From: a virus
DNA length: 64,000 nucleotides
Virus record (IMG/VR): IMGVR_UViG_3300048815_000026
Span: 1 to 64,000 of that record
Direction: 5' to 3' (one strand)
Shown in pieces: positions 1-7,521 of the stretch. The position numbers were made by a program, and so were the translations under genes. The first letter of the stretch is position 1; the number at the start of each line of letters is the position of its first letter. Below the pieces are notes generated by a model. The model made no database searches and was not told the origin of the DNA. It worked only from the letters and a program-made list of their open reading frames with translations.

Positions 1-1909
1 CGAAATAAGTGAACTGTTCACCATCGATCTGCACCATCCCGAAGGGAGCGACGTTCGATTCGTAGTAAGGCACAGGGTTGATGGAATTGGCCAGCGTGAT
101 GCTCGAGGGGCACGAGCTGGCACTGATGGCGGTGGCCAGATTTTGCGGACTGGTGCCGGCAAACCATTCCGCTTGCGTGTTGGTCGATCCCGCGGGCAGG
201 GCCGCCGAGAGTGTCAGCGGCGTCGCTCCGCCCGAGCAGCTTCCGGCGGCCGATGACACCGTAGCCGTGAACACGCTGGCCAGGTAGGGAAAGACAACCT
301 TTTGTCCCACTGTCGGCGCTGTCTCCGAGCTGGGCACGCACATCACAGCCGAGGCTGCGGTGATCGAGGCCACTCCGTTAAACGCTCCACTGCTGTTACT
401 GTTTGGCCCTTGGAACCATCCCGGAGCCAGAGGATTCGAGGACACACCGGTCTTTTGTGCGATAGGCCGGTACATCGCCGCTTTGGCGGTGGTTCCTGAA
501 TCGTTGACGAGCTGCCATGGCAGGGTCGCGTCGATGCGCGAGTCCACCAAAAACGTCAGGTCGTGAATGTGCGCTGCGCCCTGGTTGGCTCCCTGCGTCT
601 GGCTGGGATCGGGGCCGGCAAAGATATCTTCCCCCGGCATGCCGACAATCGAGGAGCTGACGCCCAGGCCGATGGGGCTCTGGCTGATCAGCGTCTGGGT
701 ATGGGTAAGGCAGTTGCCTTGAGGAAAGACGAGCGTGCCCCCTGACCCCACCACGCCCATGGTGTGCGCGATCGCGGCCGTGTCATCGTGCCCCAGGTCC
801 ATGTGGTGCGCAGTAGCCTGGGTAAAGGGCGCCGCGGTCGTGAGCACGCCATGGGTGGCGTCGGTGATGCTGGCGATCGCGGACTCAAACTGAGTCGGCA
901 CGCCGGAGACGGCGCCCACGGCGACGATCACCCGGCCCACATCTGCCGAACTGAGCGTGCCCCCGGTGAGCGAAACCGTGGTGCTGCCCTGGGTCAGGTT
1001 GCCATAGACCGAGCGGAGATCGCATTGCGCCCCGTCCTCGGTGACGCTGCGCGCCGTCGCCGGCACGTCATAGCGATTGTCCTGCACCCGGTAGTTGCCG
1101 GGATTCGTAAACGGCGTGCGCCCGGCGCCAGGCTGAATCACCGCCGAGCCATTGTGCGCGGCCGCGTTGGTCAGCGCCGTTTGCGGCGAGATGGTCGACG
1201 CTCCCGTGGTCGGCGCAGCGGCCACGAATTGGTACTCATCCACCGCCGCCGTGTTGGCTGCATTGTTCCCCAGGACATCGCCCTGCAGCGTGCCCAGGTT
1301 GCCCGCCGAGCCGCCCAGCGGCACCAGTACATACTGTGTGCCGTTCCACTGATACCAGTTGTAGGGCTGCGTGGTCACATCGACCAGGCCCAGATTAGTG
1401 CTCCCCTGCACCGTCGAGATGACCGTCGCAGCCACTCCGCCCGCGGCCGCAACCTGCTGGTACCACGCATTGTTGAGGACCACCGTATTCTTCGCCGGGT
1501 TGGTCAAGTTTTGCGTCAGCGCTTCCTGCAAGCCGCCGGTAGCTGAGGTCAACGAAAACGGCAGCTGGTGCGGATTGACAGGCGCGATCGAGATGGCGCA
1601 AGTGACATTGGTGTCGACGTAAGCCGTCGGCGTCACCGTTTCCGATAGCGAGGGATTCCCATCGACGATGCGCACCGGAGTTCCTGTATTGAAAGCAAAG
1701 AAATAGCTCGAGCCCCCCTGCACCCTGCACGATGTAGGCGCGAACGAGTAGGTGTTCGACGTGAACCCCGGCACCGTCCAGTTCCCATACTGAGAAGCGA
1801 TGATCTGCCCCTCGATGTTCTGTGCCTGCGCCAAGCGGCTGCAAGTAAGCAGCAGCCCGGCCACGCCCATCGCGATGACCAGCCAATCTAGAAACTTTAG
1901 TTTTTTCAA
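1..1909 (-). CDS. Secreted fibre/spike-like protein with QNxEGQ N-module (3' end off window)
   Basis: Begins at TTG 1909; TTGA overlaps the stop of the upstream gene (an in-frame ATG lies at 1870). At least 636 residues with no stop before base 1. Residues 1-28 look like a Sec signal peptide: KK start, hydrophobic run, then LAQA/QN. Residues ~29-190 carry the module also present in the proteins at 45032-47971 and 56429-59437 (motifs QNIEGQIIASQYG, GGLQEAL, NTVVLNNAWY, PYNWYQWNG). The rest is Gly/Ala/Ser/Thr-rich and beta-helix-like (LVFPQGNCL resembles the VPAGNYL strand of pectate-lyase-3 spikes). Function is inferred: tail spike/fibre or secreted glycan-binding protein. Confidence 0.8.
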   Translation of the reverse strand, partial: MKKLKFLDWLVIAMGVAGLLLTCSRLAQAQNIEGQIIASQYGNWTVPGFTSNTYSFAPTSCRVQGGSSYFFAFNTGTPVRIVDGNPSLSETVTPTAYVDTNVTCAISIAPVNPHQLPFSLTSATGGLQEALTQNLTNPAKNTVVLNNAWYQQVAAAGGVAATVISTVQGSTNLGLVDVTTQPYNWYQWNGTQYVLVPLGGSAGNLGTLQGDVLGNNAANTAAVDEYQFVAAAPTTGASTISPQTALTNAAAHNGSAVIQPGAGRTPFTNPGNYRVQDNRYDVPATARSVTEDGAQCDLRSVYGNLTQGSTTVSLTGGTLSSADVGRVIVAVGAVSGVPTQFESAIASITDATHGVLTTAAPFTQATAHHMDLGHDDTAAIAHTMGVVGSGGTLVFPQGNCLTHTQTLISQSPIGLGVSSSIVGMPGEDIFAGPDPSQTQGANQGAAHIHDLTFLVDSRIDATLPWQLVNDSGTTAKAAMYRPIAQKTGVSSNPLAPGWFQGPNSNSSGAFNGVASITAASAVMCVPSSETAPTVGQKVVFPYLASVFTATVSSAAGSCSGGATPLTLSAALPAGSTNTQAEWFAGTSPQNLATAISASSCPSSITLANSINPVPYYESNVAPFGMVQIDGEQFTYF

Positions 1910-2130
1910 AGGAACTTCAGACCCATCCGGTGCAGCCTTACGTGATACTTCGGGTCGATGACTTGGCCGGCAACAAACCCCTCCGGCAATGCGTTGAGCA
2001 CGATCATGATGGGGACAGCGCAGGCATCGCACCATCCCGGCCCCTTCGGATTACAAAGAAACGTCTGCTTCCGCTTCCCGCACCCCTGACATTTCGGAAG
2101 CGAGAAGTACCACCGGATCCGCGCGATCAA
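1906..2130 (-). CDS. Small zinc-ribbon protein
   Basis: 74 aa from TTG 2130, whose TTGA overlaps the stop of the 2127-3611 gene; an in-frame ATG at 2148 would add six residues. Four cysteines in CQGCG ... CNPK ... CDAC spacing suggest a zinc ribbon, followed by a hydrophobic stretch (VPIMIVLNAL). It sits between two fibre-like genes, with overlaps at both ends indicating coupled translation. No family recognised; a structural or assembly role is only a guess. Confidence 0.7.
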   Translation of the reverse strand: MIARIRWYFSLPKCQGCGKRKQTFLCNPKGPGWCDACAVPIMIVLNALPEGFVAGQVIDPKYHVRLHRMGLKFL

Positions 2131-3611
2131 GGATGCATCCCGATGCAATCGATCTCGGTCAGCGTGGTCGCCACAGCCTGGCTGGCCGTGCCGTTCTGAA
2201 TCGACAATTCAAACGTGGACGCCGTCTTATTCGAAAACATCAGCGCCGTGATGCCGCCGGCTCCGCCATCGTTCGGCGAGCAAACCACCGCATAGTTGTT
2301 GTCGGCGAACGGCACCGGCCAGGTCACGTCGAAGCTGCACTGCACCGCCGGACCAGTGCCGGTCGTGCAGATCCCGGAATTGATGATCAGCGGCTGAATC
2401 TTCGGAATAACATTGCCGCTGGTGGCCGCCGTCACGCGCCCATACGTATCCACGCTGATGTTCGAGTTAGTGTAGGATCCGGCCGTGACCCCGCTGGCCG
2501 CCAGGTCCACGTAATTCCAGTTCGACCCCGAGTTATTGGCCACCGCCAGCCGCGGCAGAAAGTTGATGATCGACTGCTGCGGAAGCAGCGACCCATTGGT
2601 GGCAACGTACTGGTTGTAAATCGTGGGCAGCGATCCGCACGAACCGGGCCCGAAATATGTCCCATTTGAAACCAGGCACTGCCCAATGGTGCCCGCGCCT
2701 CCACCCACCAAATAGCCCAGGTTGGTGTTGATGTACCCATTTTCAACATCGATCGGAAACGCCGGCGTCGACGTCCCCACCCCCAGCGCGCTCACGTTGA
2801 TCAGCGGATAGCCGGTCATGTTGAGCAGGCCGGAAATGCTCTGCGGCCCATGGTTCAGCGGCTGGGCAAAGATGGGCTGCGGGTAGATCACCACGCCGTT
2901 CCACAGCGGCGCGCCATTCGAGATATTCACTGTGCCCGAAAGCCCGCCATTTAGCTGCCACGCCTGCGGCCACCCGGGATAAGCATTGCCCGCGCTCGAG
3001 CTCAGCGAAACGTTGTAACCGCTGTATGGGATGATGGTGTCGTTGAAGGCGATCGAGCAAATCGTGGTGTTAACCGTGGGAATCGTCTCCCCCGTCGTCA
3101 CCGGCGTCTCATTCTGGACAAACGTGCCCGAGCCGACCGAATTGCCCTGCGCCGTTTCCGCCCCGCTCACCGTGCCCACATAGACGCGCATGCCGGCAGC
3201 GCCCGCGGGAATCGTCGCCGGCGGCGAAATGATCAGCGATCCCGTGCTCGTTAGCTGCACCTTCAGTTCCGGTGAAGCCAGCGTCTCCAGGTTGGTCGAG
3301 GTGTACCACGTGAAGACCACGTAGTAGATGCCCGCGGCCATGGTGCCCGAGCCGTACGTGATCGAAGTGCTGGGCAGCGTCAGAGGGTTGGGAATCCCCA
3401 CCACCGACCCGTCAAGCGAGGTGAAGCACTGCGCCGTGGTCGGCACCACCGCGCCCGTGCCCACAATCAGGCCGGCCTGCTGCAGATTGAAGCTGAGCGT
3501 GCCGTTGGCCACCGGCAACCCGCTCGGTCCCTGGAGTGTGCCTGTAATGGTGCCTGCGCAGGCGGGCAGGGCGGCAGAGATCAGCAACCACAACAGCGGC
3601 TTAAGCTTCAA
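2127..3611 (-). CDS. Secreted fibre-like protein
   Basis: 494 aa from TTG 3611, overlapping the end of the preceding gene by 11 nt. Residues 1-19 form a signal peptide (KLKPLLWLLISAALPACA/G). The mature start TGTLQGPSGLPVANGTLSF resembles a carboxypeptidase-regulatory or fibre beta-sandwich domain; then comes a Gly/Ser/Thr/Asn-rich body with PLINVSALGVGT and a C-terminal part beginning near PLIINSGICTTG that resembles the terminal beta-domain of phage fibres. Virion fibre is most likely, but the signal peptide is atypical for a virion protein. Confidence 0.75.
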   Translation of the reverse strand: MKLKPLLWLLISAALPACAGTITGTLQGPSGLPVANGTLSFNLQQAGLIVGTGAVVPTTAQCFTSLDGSVVGIPNPLTLPSTSITYGSGTMAAGIYYVVFTWYTSTNLETLASPELKVQLTSTGSLIISPPATIPAGAAGMRVYVGTVSGAETAQGNSVGSGTFVQNETPVTTGETIPTVNTTICSIAFNDTIIPYSGYNVSLSSSAGNAYPGWPQAWQLNGGLSGTVNISNGAPLWNGVVIYPQPIFAQPLNHGPQSISGLLNMTGYPLINVSALGVGTSTPAFPIDVENGYINTNLGYLVGGGAGTIGQCLVSNGTYFGPGSCGSLPTIYNQYVATNGSLLPQQSIINFLPRLAVANNSGSNWNYVDLAASGVTAGSYTNSNISVDTYGRVTAATSGNVIPKIQPLIINSGICTTGTGPAVQCSFDVTWPVPFADNNYAVVCSPNDGGAGGITALMFSNKTASTFELSIQNGTASQAVATTLTEIDCIGMHP

Positions 3612-3882
3612 TGGCAGTTTTGCCTTTCAGCCTTTCCCAGAGTCGAATCAACTTCACGATCGCCGGGTTACGCCGCAGCACGCAACCGCGCAGCGTCTTA
3701 CCGCGCGGCACATCGACCGCGATGAACGCGGCTTCAAAACCCAGGTCCTCGCGTTGCCAGTAATCCTCCGCCAGGGCCTGAATGCTCTGCGGTCTGATCG
3801 CAGAGCGATCAAAGAAAATGACGTTGTCGCCGGTTAGCTTGAGCGCGAGGAGCGCATCGCTAATCTCTTGCCGGGCATCCAT
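3601..3882 (-). CDS. Conserved-looking hypothetical protein
   Basis: 93 aa from an ATG directly abutting the TAA of the upstream gene (TAAATG). Acidic N-terminal helix (DARQEISDALLALKL), then NVIFFDRSAIRP and a basic C-terminus (RNPAIVKLIRLWERLKGK). The fold looks alpha/beta; no motif was recognised. It is part of a tightly packed leftward run of small genes. Confidence 0.7.
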   Translation of the reverse strand: MDARQEISDALLALKLTGDNVIFFDRSAIRPQSIQALAEDYWQREDLGFEAAFIAVDVPRGKTLRGCVLRRNPAIVKLIRLWERLKGKTAIEA

Positions 3883-4176
3883 TTACTTCTGCTCCGCCTG
3901 TGCCACTGAGCCGGGCTCCGGCTCGGTTTTCGCTCCCGGCGTTTGATCGACAACCGGCGGCCCAGGCGCCGGTGCGTCCACCGTCTGCGGCCGGCCCGCG
4001 CGCGGAATCGATCCCGGCTCGCCCCTCTTCGGCAGCGTGTGATCGACCAACTTTGTGCCGCTAATTTCCTCATAGGTCGACTTGCGCATGCTCACCGTCA
4101 TGTGTGGCACAAGTTCATCCAGGTGGACGTGGAATTCGCCCAGCTTCGGTATGCTCAAATGGCTCGTATTGCTCAT
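3883..4176 (-). CDS. Hypothetical protein with Pro-rich tail
   Basis: 97 aa; ATG 4176 overlaps the stop of the 4173-4313 gene (ATGA). The N-terminal half (SIPKLGEFHVHLDELVPHMTVSM) looks folded; the C-terminal half is Pro/Gly/Glu-rich and probably disordered. No function can be assigned. Confidence 0.68.
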   Translation of the reverse strand: MSNTSHLSIPKLGEFHVHLDELVPHMTVSMRKSTYEEISGTKLVDHTLPKRGEPGSIPRAGRPQTVDAPAPGPPVVDQTPGAKTEPEPGSVAQAEQK

Positions 4177-4313
4177 TTCGTCCTCGCTTCTCTGTGTGCC
4201 GTGGCCACAATCTGCCGCGCCCGCTGCCGCACCGTGTAAATCTTCCCCTGTTCCTTCAGCGCCTTCTCCACCAGGTGCCGCATCTCGCGCCGCTTCCGGC
4301 TGATCGCGTTCAC
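4173..4313 (-). CDS. Small basic protein
   Basis: 46 aa from GTG 4313, which overlaps the upstream stop as GTGA. Very basic and helical (ISRKRREMRHLVEKALKEQG). It could be a small nucleic-acid-binding protein; this is inference from charge alone. Too short to place in a family. Confidence 0.6.
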   Translation of the reverse strand: MNAISRKRREMRHLVEKALKEQGKIYTVRQRARQIVATAHREARTK

Positions 4314-4714
4314 CGCGCCACCAGCTTCACGATCCCGGGAATCCGGCTGCGCATTCCCAAGGCCTTCATCCCTCCCAGGTACCCGCGCCGCCCAGTGCGT
4401 TCCCGCTGCGCCGCCGTGGTCCGCTTGACGTCGTTGACCATGACCGCCAGCGCCGCCTCGTCCAGCTTCATCGCCCGCAGCCGCCTGGCCGCCTTCGCCG
4501 AAATACCCCACTTCTCGGCAAGATTCAATACAGAATCAGGCTTCCGCGGCCGCCCAGGCGTGCCCACCCGGCTCCCGCCCATCGCCCAAAGCTCCTCCGG
4601 CGTGTACCGCTGGATCAGCAACCGCGCACGATCCAGATTCGCAATGCAGGGACCAGCCGCTCCCCCGACCGACTGGCCCCCTTCCACGCGCCCTGGAGCG
4701 CTCGCGGAACTCAT
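4310..4714 (-). CDS. Putative HTH DNA-binding protein
   Basis: 134 aa from ATG 4714 (ATGA overlap with the upstream stop). The middle has a helix-turn-helix-like stretch: GRPRKPDSVLNLAEKWGISA, then KAARRLRAMKLDEAALAV; the first part reads like an AT-hook-type basic patch. The Lys/Arg-rich C-terminus ends GMRSRIPGIVKLVAR. A DNA-binding role, regulatory or packaging-related, is plausible but unproven. Confidence 0.65.
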   Translation of the reverse strand: MSSASAPGRVEGGQSVGGAAGPCIANLDRARLLIQRYTPEELWAMGGSRVGTPGRPRKPDSVLNLAEKWGISAKAARRLRAMKLDEAALAVMVNDVKRTTAAQRERTGRRGYLGGMKALGMRSRIPGIVKLVAR

Positions 4715-4902
4715 TTGCAAACCCATGCCACCACCACCGCAATTGCAACCGCCGTTGCGCCAAATCCGCCCAGCTCGAGGCCACGCCGGAAACCCGCCCA
4801 CCATCCCCGCTCATGCTGCCGGCGCACCGTGCGGTTATGCAGAAACGTGGCCCGCCGGCAAACCCGGTCGCACGCCTGGCTGATCTCCGGCCGATTGTCC
4901 AT
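4711..4902 (-). CDS. Small membrane protein
   Basis: 63 aa from ATG 4902 (TGATG overlap with the upstream stop; upstream in-frame GTGs exist). Basic N-terminal part (CDRVCRRATFLHNRTVRRQH), then a C-terminal hydrophobic segment (FGATAVAIAVVVAWVC) that should span the membrane. Topology N-in with a short C-tail is inferred. Function unknown; candidates are a superinfection-exclusion or lysis accessory peptide. Confidence 0.62.
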   Translation of the reverse strand: MDNRPEISQACDRVCRRATFLHNRTVRRQHERGWWAGFRRGLELGGFGATAVAIAVVVAWVCK

Positions 4903-5108
4903 CACAGCGACCACGTAATCAGCTTCGCTCGCTCGCCCAGGATGTTTAACGCGTCCACGTAAGCCTCGTAGTACGCCGTACGTCCCGTCCTCACGCCCTC
5001 GAGCGTCGCCAGGACCAGCACGTACTCGTTCACATGGCGCAAGACAATCAGCCCCCGCACCGCCCTGCGCGTGCGCCGGTTGAAGAGCAGTCGCAGCAGG
5101 TTCTTCAA
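4902..5108 (-). CDS. Hypothetical protein
   Basis: 68 aa from TTG 5108, TTGA overlapping the stop of the zinc-ribbon gene upstream. Basic N-terminus (KNLLRLLFNRRTRRAVRG) followed by helical AYYEAYVDALNILGERAKL. Not recognised. The TTGA coupling signal recurs throughout the leftward unit, which supports this start. Confidence 0.6.
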   Translation of the reverse strand: MKNLLRLLFNRRTRRAVRGLIVLRHVNEYVLVLATLEGVRTGRTAYYEAYVDALNILGERAKLITWSL

Positions 5109-5287
5109 GCAGTCACCAGCGGCTCCGGCAACCGCAGCTTGATGTCGCTCCAGCAGCGACCGCACCACATCAACGTCTCGTCCCATCGGCCGTCGCTCTT
5201 GATCAGGGCTGCCACCCACCCTATCGGCAACTCTTCCGTCTCCCACCGAGTCCCGCATTTATCACATTCGAAGAATGTCAGCTTCAC
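5105..5287 (-). CDS. Zinc-ribbon protein
   Basis: 60 aa from GTG 5287 (GTGA overlap, GGAGG eight bases upstream). Two Cys pairs, CDKCG near residue 8 and CGRC near residue 43, with an aromatic-rich linker, fit a zinc ribbon. One of several tiny zinc-ribbon proteins in this genome; specific role unknown. Confidence 0.68.
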   Translation of the reverse strand: MKLTFFECDKCGTRWETEELPIGWVAALIKSDGRWDETLMWCGRCWSDIKLRLPEPLVTA

Positions 5288-5631
5288 GCCACCCTCCGCC
5301 GCCAGCCCTTTGGCGCCCGCCTCTTGACCATCAAGCGACCCGCCCGCGCCCGGTCCCACACCGGCTTGAAGCGATCCAGCTCGGAACGAAACCACGCCGG
5401 ATTCACCCCCGGCGCCAAGCTCAACGCCCAGTCCAGCCGCTCCTGGGCCTCGGCCGTCAGCGGGTAAAGAAAATCCTGCGCGCTGGCATGCTCGTACGGA
5501 TCCAGCGCCATGTAATCCTCAATCGCCGAACACAGCACCGCCGCGCCCAAGCTACGCTTCTCTGGCGTTGCCTGCGGTCCCATGCTCCGGTCTATGTCGA
5601 TGGTCGAGCGGTGATGTTGCAGGTCGAACAT
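5284..5631 (-). CDS. Hypothetical protein, first gene left of a divergent promoter
   Basis: 115 aa from ATG 5631. Helical: SLGAAVLCSAIEDYMALDP, AQERLDWALSLAPG and FKPVWDRARAGRLMVKRR are visible. The start faces the divergently transcribed 5699 gene across 67 bp, so the spacer probably carries promoters for both. No family recognised. Confidence 0.68.
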   Translation of the reverse strand: MFDLQHHRSTIDIDRSMGPQATPEKRSLGAAVLCSAIEDYMALDPYEHASAQDFLYPLTAEAQERLDWALSLAPGVNPAWFRSELDRFKPVWDRARAGRLMVKRRAPKGWRRRVA

Positions 5632-5644
5632 GGCGATTTCTCTA

Positions 5645-5673
5645 GAGACAGCCTGCCCCACTGGCTTTACTAT
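5645..5673 (+). promoter_or_regulatory. Putative sigma70-type promoter for the 5699 gene
   Basis: GAGACA at 5645-5650 and TACTAT at 5668-5673 are separated by 17 bp, each matching 4 of 6 consensus bases. The start codon follows 26 bases after the -10 with GGGAGG between. The only rightward gene in the leftward block follows, ending in a good terminator. Confidence 0.45.
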
Positions 5674-5698
5674 GCTTCGAGGAAGGGAGGAAAAACCA

Positions 5699-5899
5699 AT
5701 GACTAAGAACGACGACAACCCCAATCAAAACGACCTGTTCCAGCAGGCCTACGACGAAAACGTGCGCCAACTCAACGACGCCATCACTGCGCTTGCGAAT
5801 GCGCCTCACTCACTTGGCGTGCAGGACGCACAACAGAAACTGCGCGACCTGAAAGTGACCATGCAAAAGCAGCATGACCGCATACTCCAGGCTGCTTAA
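5699..5899 (+). CDS. Small moron-like protein on the opposite strand
   Basis: 66 aa; ATG 5699 is preceded by a strong GGGAGG. Acidic, Gln/Asn-rich N-terminus (TKNDDNPNQNDLFQQAYDEN) then amphipathic helices (QQKLRDLKVTMQKQHDRILQ) suggesting a small coiled coil. It is transcribed against its neighbours, with its own promoter (5645-5673) and terminator (5936-5982): the classical layout of a phage moron. The NQNDLF stretch loosely resembles a sliding-clamp-binding peptide, but is weak. Function unknown. Confidence 0.75.
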   Translation: MTKNDDNPNQNDLFQQAYDENVRQLNDAITALANAPHSLGVQDAQQKLRDLKVTMQKQHDRILQAA

Positions 5900-5935
5900 A
5901 CCCACTTCTCTGCTGCCCGCTGTGTGAGAGCAAAT

Positions 5936-5982
5936 CGGGCCGGTCTTGATCCGGGGGGATAAGAGACCGGCCCGCTTTGTTT
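5936..5982 (+). terminator. Rho-independent terminator
   Basis: An 11-bp perfect GC-rich stem (5936-5946 with 5964-5974) closes a 17-nt loop and is followed by CTTTGTTT. It lies 37 bp after the stop of the rightward 5699 gene. The strand-symmetric stem might also weakly affect leftward transcription. Confidence 0.8.
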
Positions 5983-6103
5983 ACCTATTGCAACCGCCCG
6001 TCGTCATAAAAAAACTTGTATTGAAACCCTTTGCGCCGGCGTGTTTCATGACCCCTTACCGGCGTTGCAGGATCTCCCTGCAAACCATGCACCAGCGCAA
6101 ACC
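5983..6103. other. Gap without a convincing gene
   Basis: Between the terminator and the end of the 6104-6421 gene. Short leftward ORFs of 22 codons (ATG near 6050, AAGGGG upstream) and about 35 codons (GTG start) exist but overlap each other, and neither is supported by anything else. No other signal is seen here. Confidence 0.3.
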
Positions 6104-6421
6104 CTACTGCAGCCCATGAATCATCTGCATCCCGGCGTGGATGACCTCGCCAAACCGATTCCGCCGGTAAACCTTGGCCCAGCTCATGTGATCCGCCCAC
6201 GCCGCAATCTTCGAATGCCGGCCCACCCACCACAGTTCGCCGCGGGCCACCATCCCCTGCACCCGGGCCGCTGTGAAATGCGCATGCCGGCTATCCCGGC
6301 AGCGATGGCTGATACCCACGTTAGCCAGCTTCTGCGCTTCATCCTGGCTCACAATGCACACCCACCGCGGCGCCGTTTTGGCCGGCGGCCTAACCACCTG
6401 AACCTGGCTCGTGGAACACAC
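6104..6421 (-). CDS. Hypothetical protein with HTH-like features
   Basis: 105 aa from GTG 6421 (GGAG 9 nt upstream). Contains SQDEAQKLANVGISHRCRDSR and TAARVQGMVARGELWWVGRH, which read like a wing-helix or MerR-type HTH followed by an aromatic strand, then IAAWADHMSWAKVYRRN. DNA binding is possible but not demonstrated. Confidence 0.62.
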   Translation of the reverse strand: MCSTSQVQVVRPPAKTAPRWVCIVSQDEAQKLANVGISHRCRDSRHAHFTAARVQGMVARGELWWVGRHSKIAAWADHMSWAKVYRRNRFGEVIHAGMQMIHGLQ

Positions 6422-6509
6422 GGGGACAGCTCCGCCGACAGGATTACTGCCAAGAATCGGTACTTAGGCCCCGTTTGGCATACGCGAGGTTTACTAACTC
6501 GACGCATCG

Positions 6510-6668
6510 TCAGCTAGGTTGTCGGACCGCGAAAGGCTGTGTGCAGTAAGTAATAAGCGCCTTGCGGTCGCAATTACCACACAATCCCGCTCGAGTGTAC
6601 CCAGCTGGTAAACAAGAGTATCCCCAAATTGTGTAGCTTTTTCCATTTTTGGCGTGGACTTGCGCCAC
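6510..6668 (-). CDS. Doubtful small Cys-rich ORF
   Basis: A 52-codon frame from GTG 6668 with four cysteines (SCL, LCGNC, YC), possibly a small zinc-binding protein. The upstream AAGG is poorly spaced and base composition is more AT-rich than surrounding genes. If it is not real, 6422-6700 is a 279-bp non-coding stretch that could hold a promoter for the leftward 6421 gene. Confidence 0.35.
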   Translation of the reverse strand: MAQVHAKNGKSYTIWGYSCLPAGYTRAGLCGNCDRKALITYCTQPFAVRQPS

Positions 6669-6700
6669 GGCAAGCGCCTTATTGCGCCACGGGCGCTTTT

Positions 6701-7027
6701 CTAGCCTTTGGCCGGCTCCAGCCATAGGGTCACGGCCCCGATCGACTCGTCCGTTCCCGCATCGAGCAGCGCATCGCGCATCGCCAACTCGGCCGGGCCG
6801 CCAGGGTCGACCCGATGACACACCTCCGCCGCATCGGTGTATGTACGCAACACCGCAGCATGAACCCAGTCGTCGACGATGCGCGCTGCCATGTAGCGCA
6901 GAAAGCGCTCATCGCCAGGCCCGCTCAGCGTAAGCGCGCGATAGCCAGGCCGCTCGCGAACATCCCCGCCCACCGGCCCACGATGCTGCCGGCTCCTCAC
7001 TGCCGTCTTGTGCTCCCGCTGCCTCAT
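6701..7027 (-). CDS. Hypothetical protein
   Basis: 108 aa from ATG 7027 (ATGA overlap with the helicase-loader candidate upstream). Arg-rich N-terminus (RQREHKTAVRSRQHR) then helical GPGDERFLRYMAARIVDDWV and acidic VCHRVDPGGPAELAMRDALL. Position after the replication genes suggests a role in replication or early takeover, but no motif supports it. Confidence 0.65.
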   Translation of the reverse strand: MRQREHKTAVRSRQHRGPVGGDVRERPGYRALTLSGPGDERFLRYMAARIVDDWVHAAVLRTYTDAAEVCHRVDPGGPAELAMRDALLDAGTDESIGAVTLWLEPAKG

Positions 7028-7521
7028 GACACCCCCGCCGCTCTCTTGGCCTCCCGATAGCGCTGCAGGCACACGCACGCCTTCATCGCCCGCTCGCCAT
7101 TCAGGTGCATCACCATGATCAACCCCTGGTTACCATGATCCGCGCATTCCGCGCATCCCACCTTGGGCAGATTCGCCCGCGCCTCCGCCTGCTTCTTTGC
7201 CTTCACCGCCTTAAGCTCCTTTTCCACCTCGGAAGGGTGGGGAAAAAACTTTTGTTTGCGCAAAAAGGCCAGCAGGACGTCCCGCAGTGGCTCCAGGCCG
7301 TATTCCATCGCCATGTCCGAATAGGCCAGCTGATACATGTCCCCCGTCTCCTCCGCTGTCTCCTGGTGGGGGAACGCCGCCGCCATCTGCATCAGCAGCA
7401 GCGCCGTTTGCCTCGCTGATTCGCGCCAACGCTCGCTCTCCTGCTGCACGGAAAGCTGCCTGGCTTCGCCGGACTCTGCCGACGGCGCCGCCCTCGCTGC
7501 GATTTGCCCCACCCGGTCCAT
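7024..7521 (-). CDS. Putative replicative-helicase loader/inhibitor-like protein
   Basis: 165 aa; ATG 7521 is preceded by GGGAGG, an excellent ribosome site located inside the 3' part of the initiator gene. The middle (MYQLAYSDMAMEYGLEPLRD, then LLAFLRKQKFFPHPSEV) resembles small phage helicase-loader/G39P-like proteins, and the C-terminus adds a four-Cys cluster (CAECADH ... CVC). Its position directly after a DnaD/O-like initiator fits recruitment of the host helicase. Assignment rests on local similarity and synteny only. Confidence 0.65.
   Translation of the reverse strand: MDRVGQIAARAAPSAESGEARQLSVQQESERWRESARQTALLLMQMAAAFPHQETAEETGDMYQLAYSDMAMEYGLEPLRDVLLAFLRKQKFFPHPSEVEKELKAVKAKKQAEARANLPKVGCAECADHGNQGLIMVMHLNGERAMKACVCLQRYREAKRAAGVS

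Noticed and set aside
764-1546. 260-codon rightward ORF
   Set aside because: Arg/His/Gly-rich antisense shadow of the leftward fibre gene; no ribosome site and no coding-like composition.
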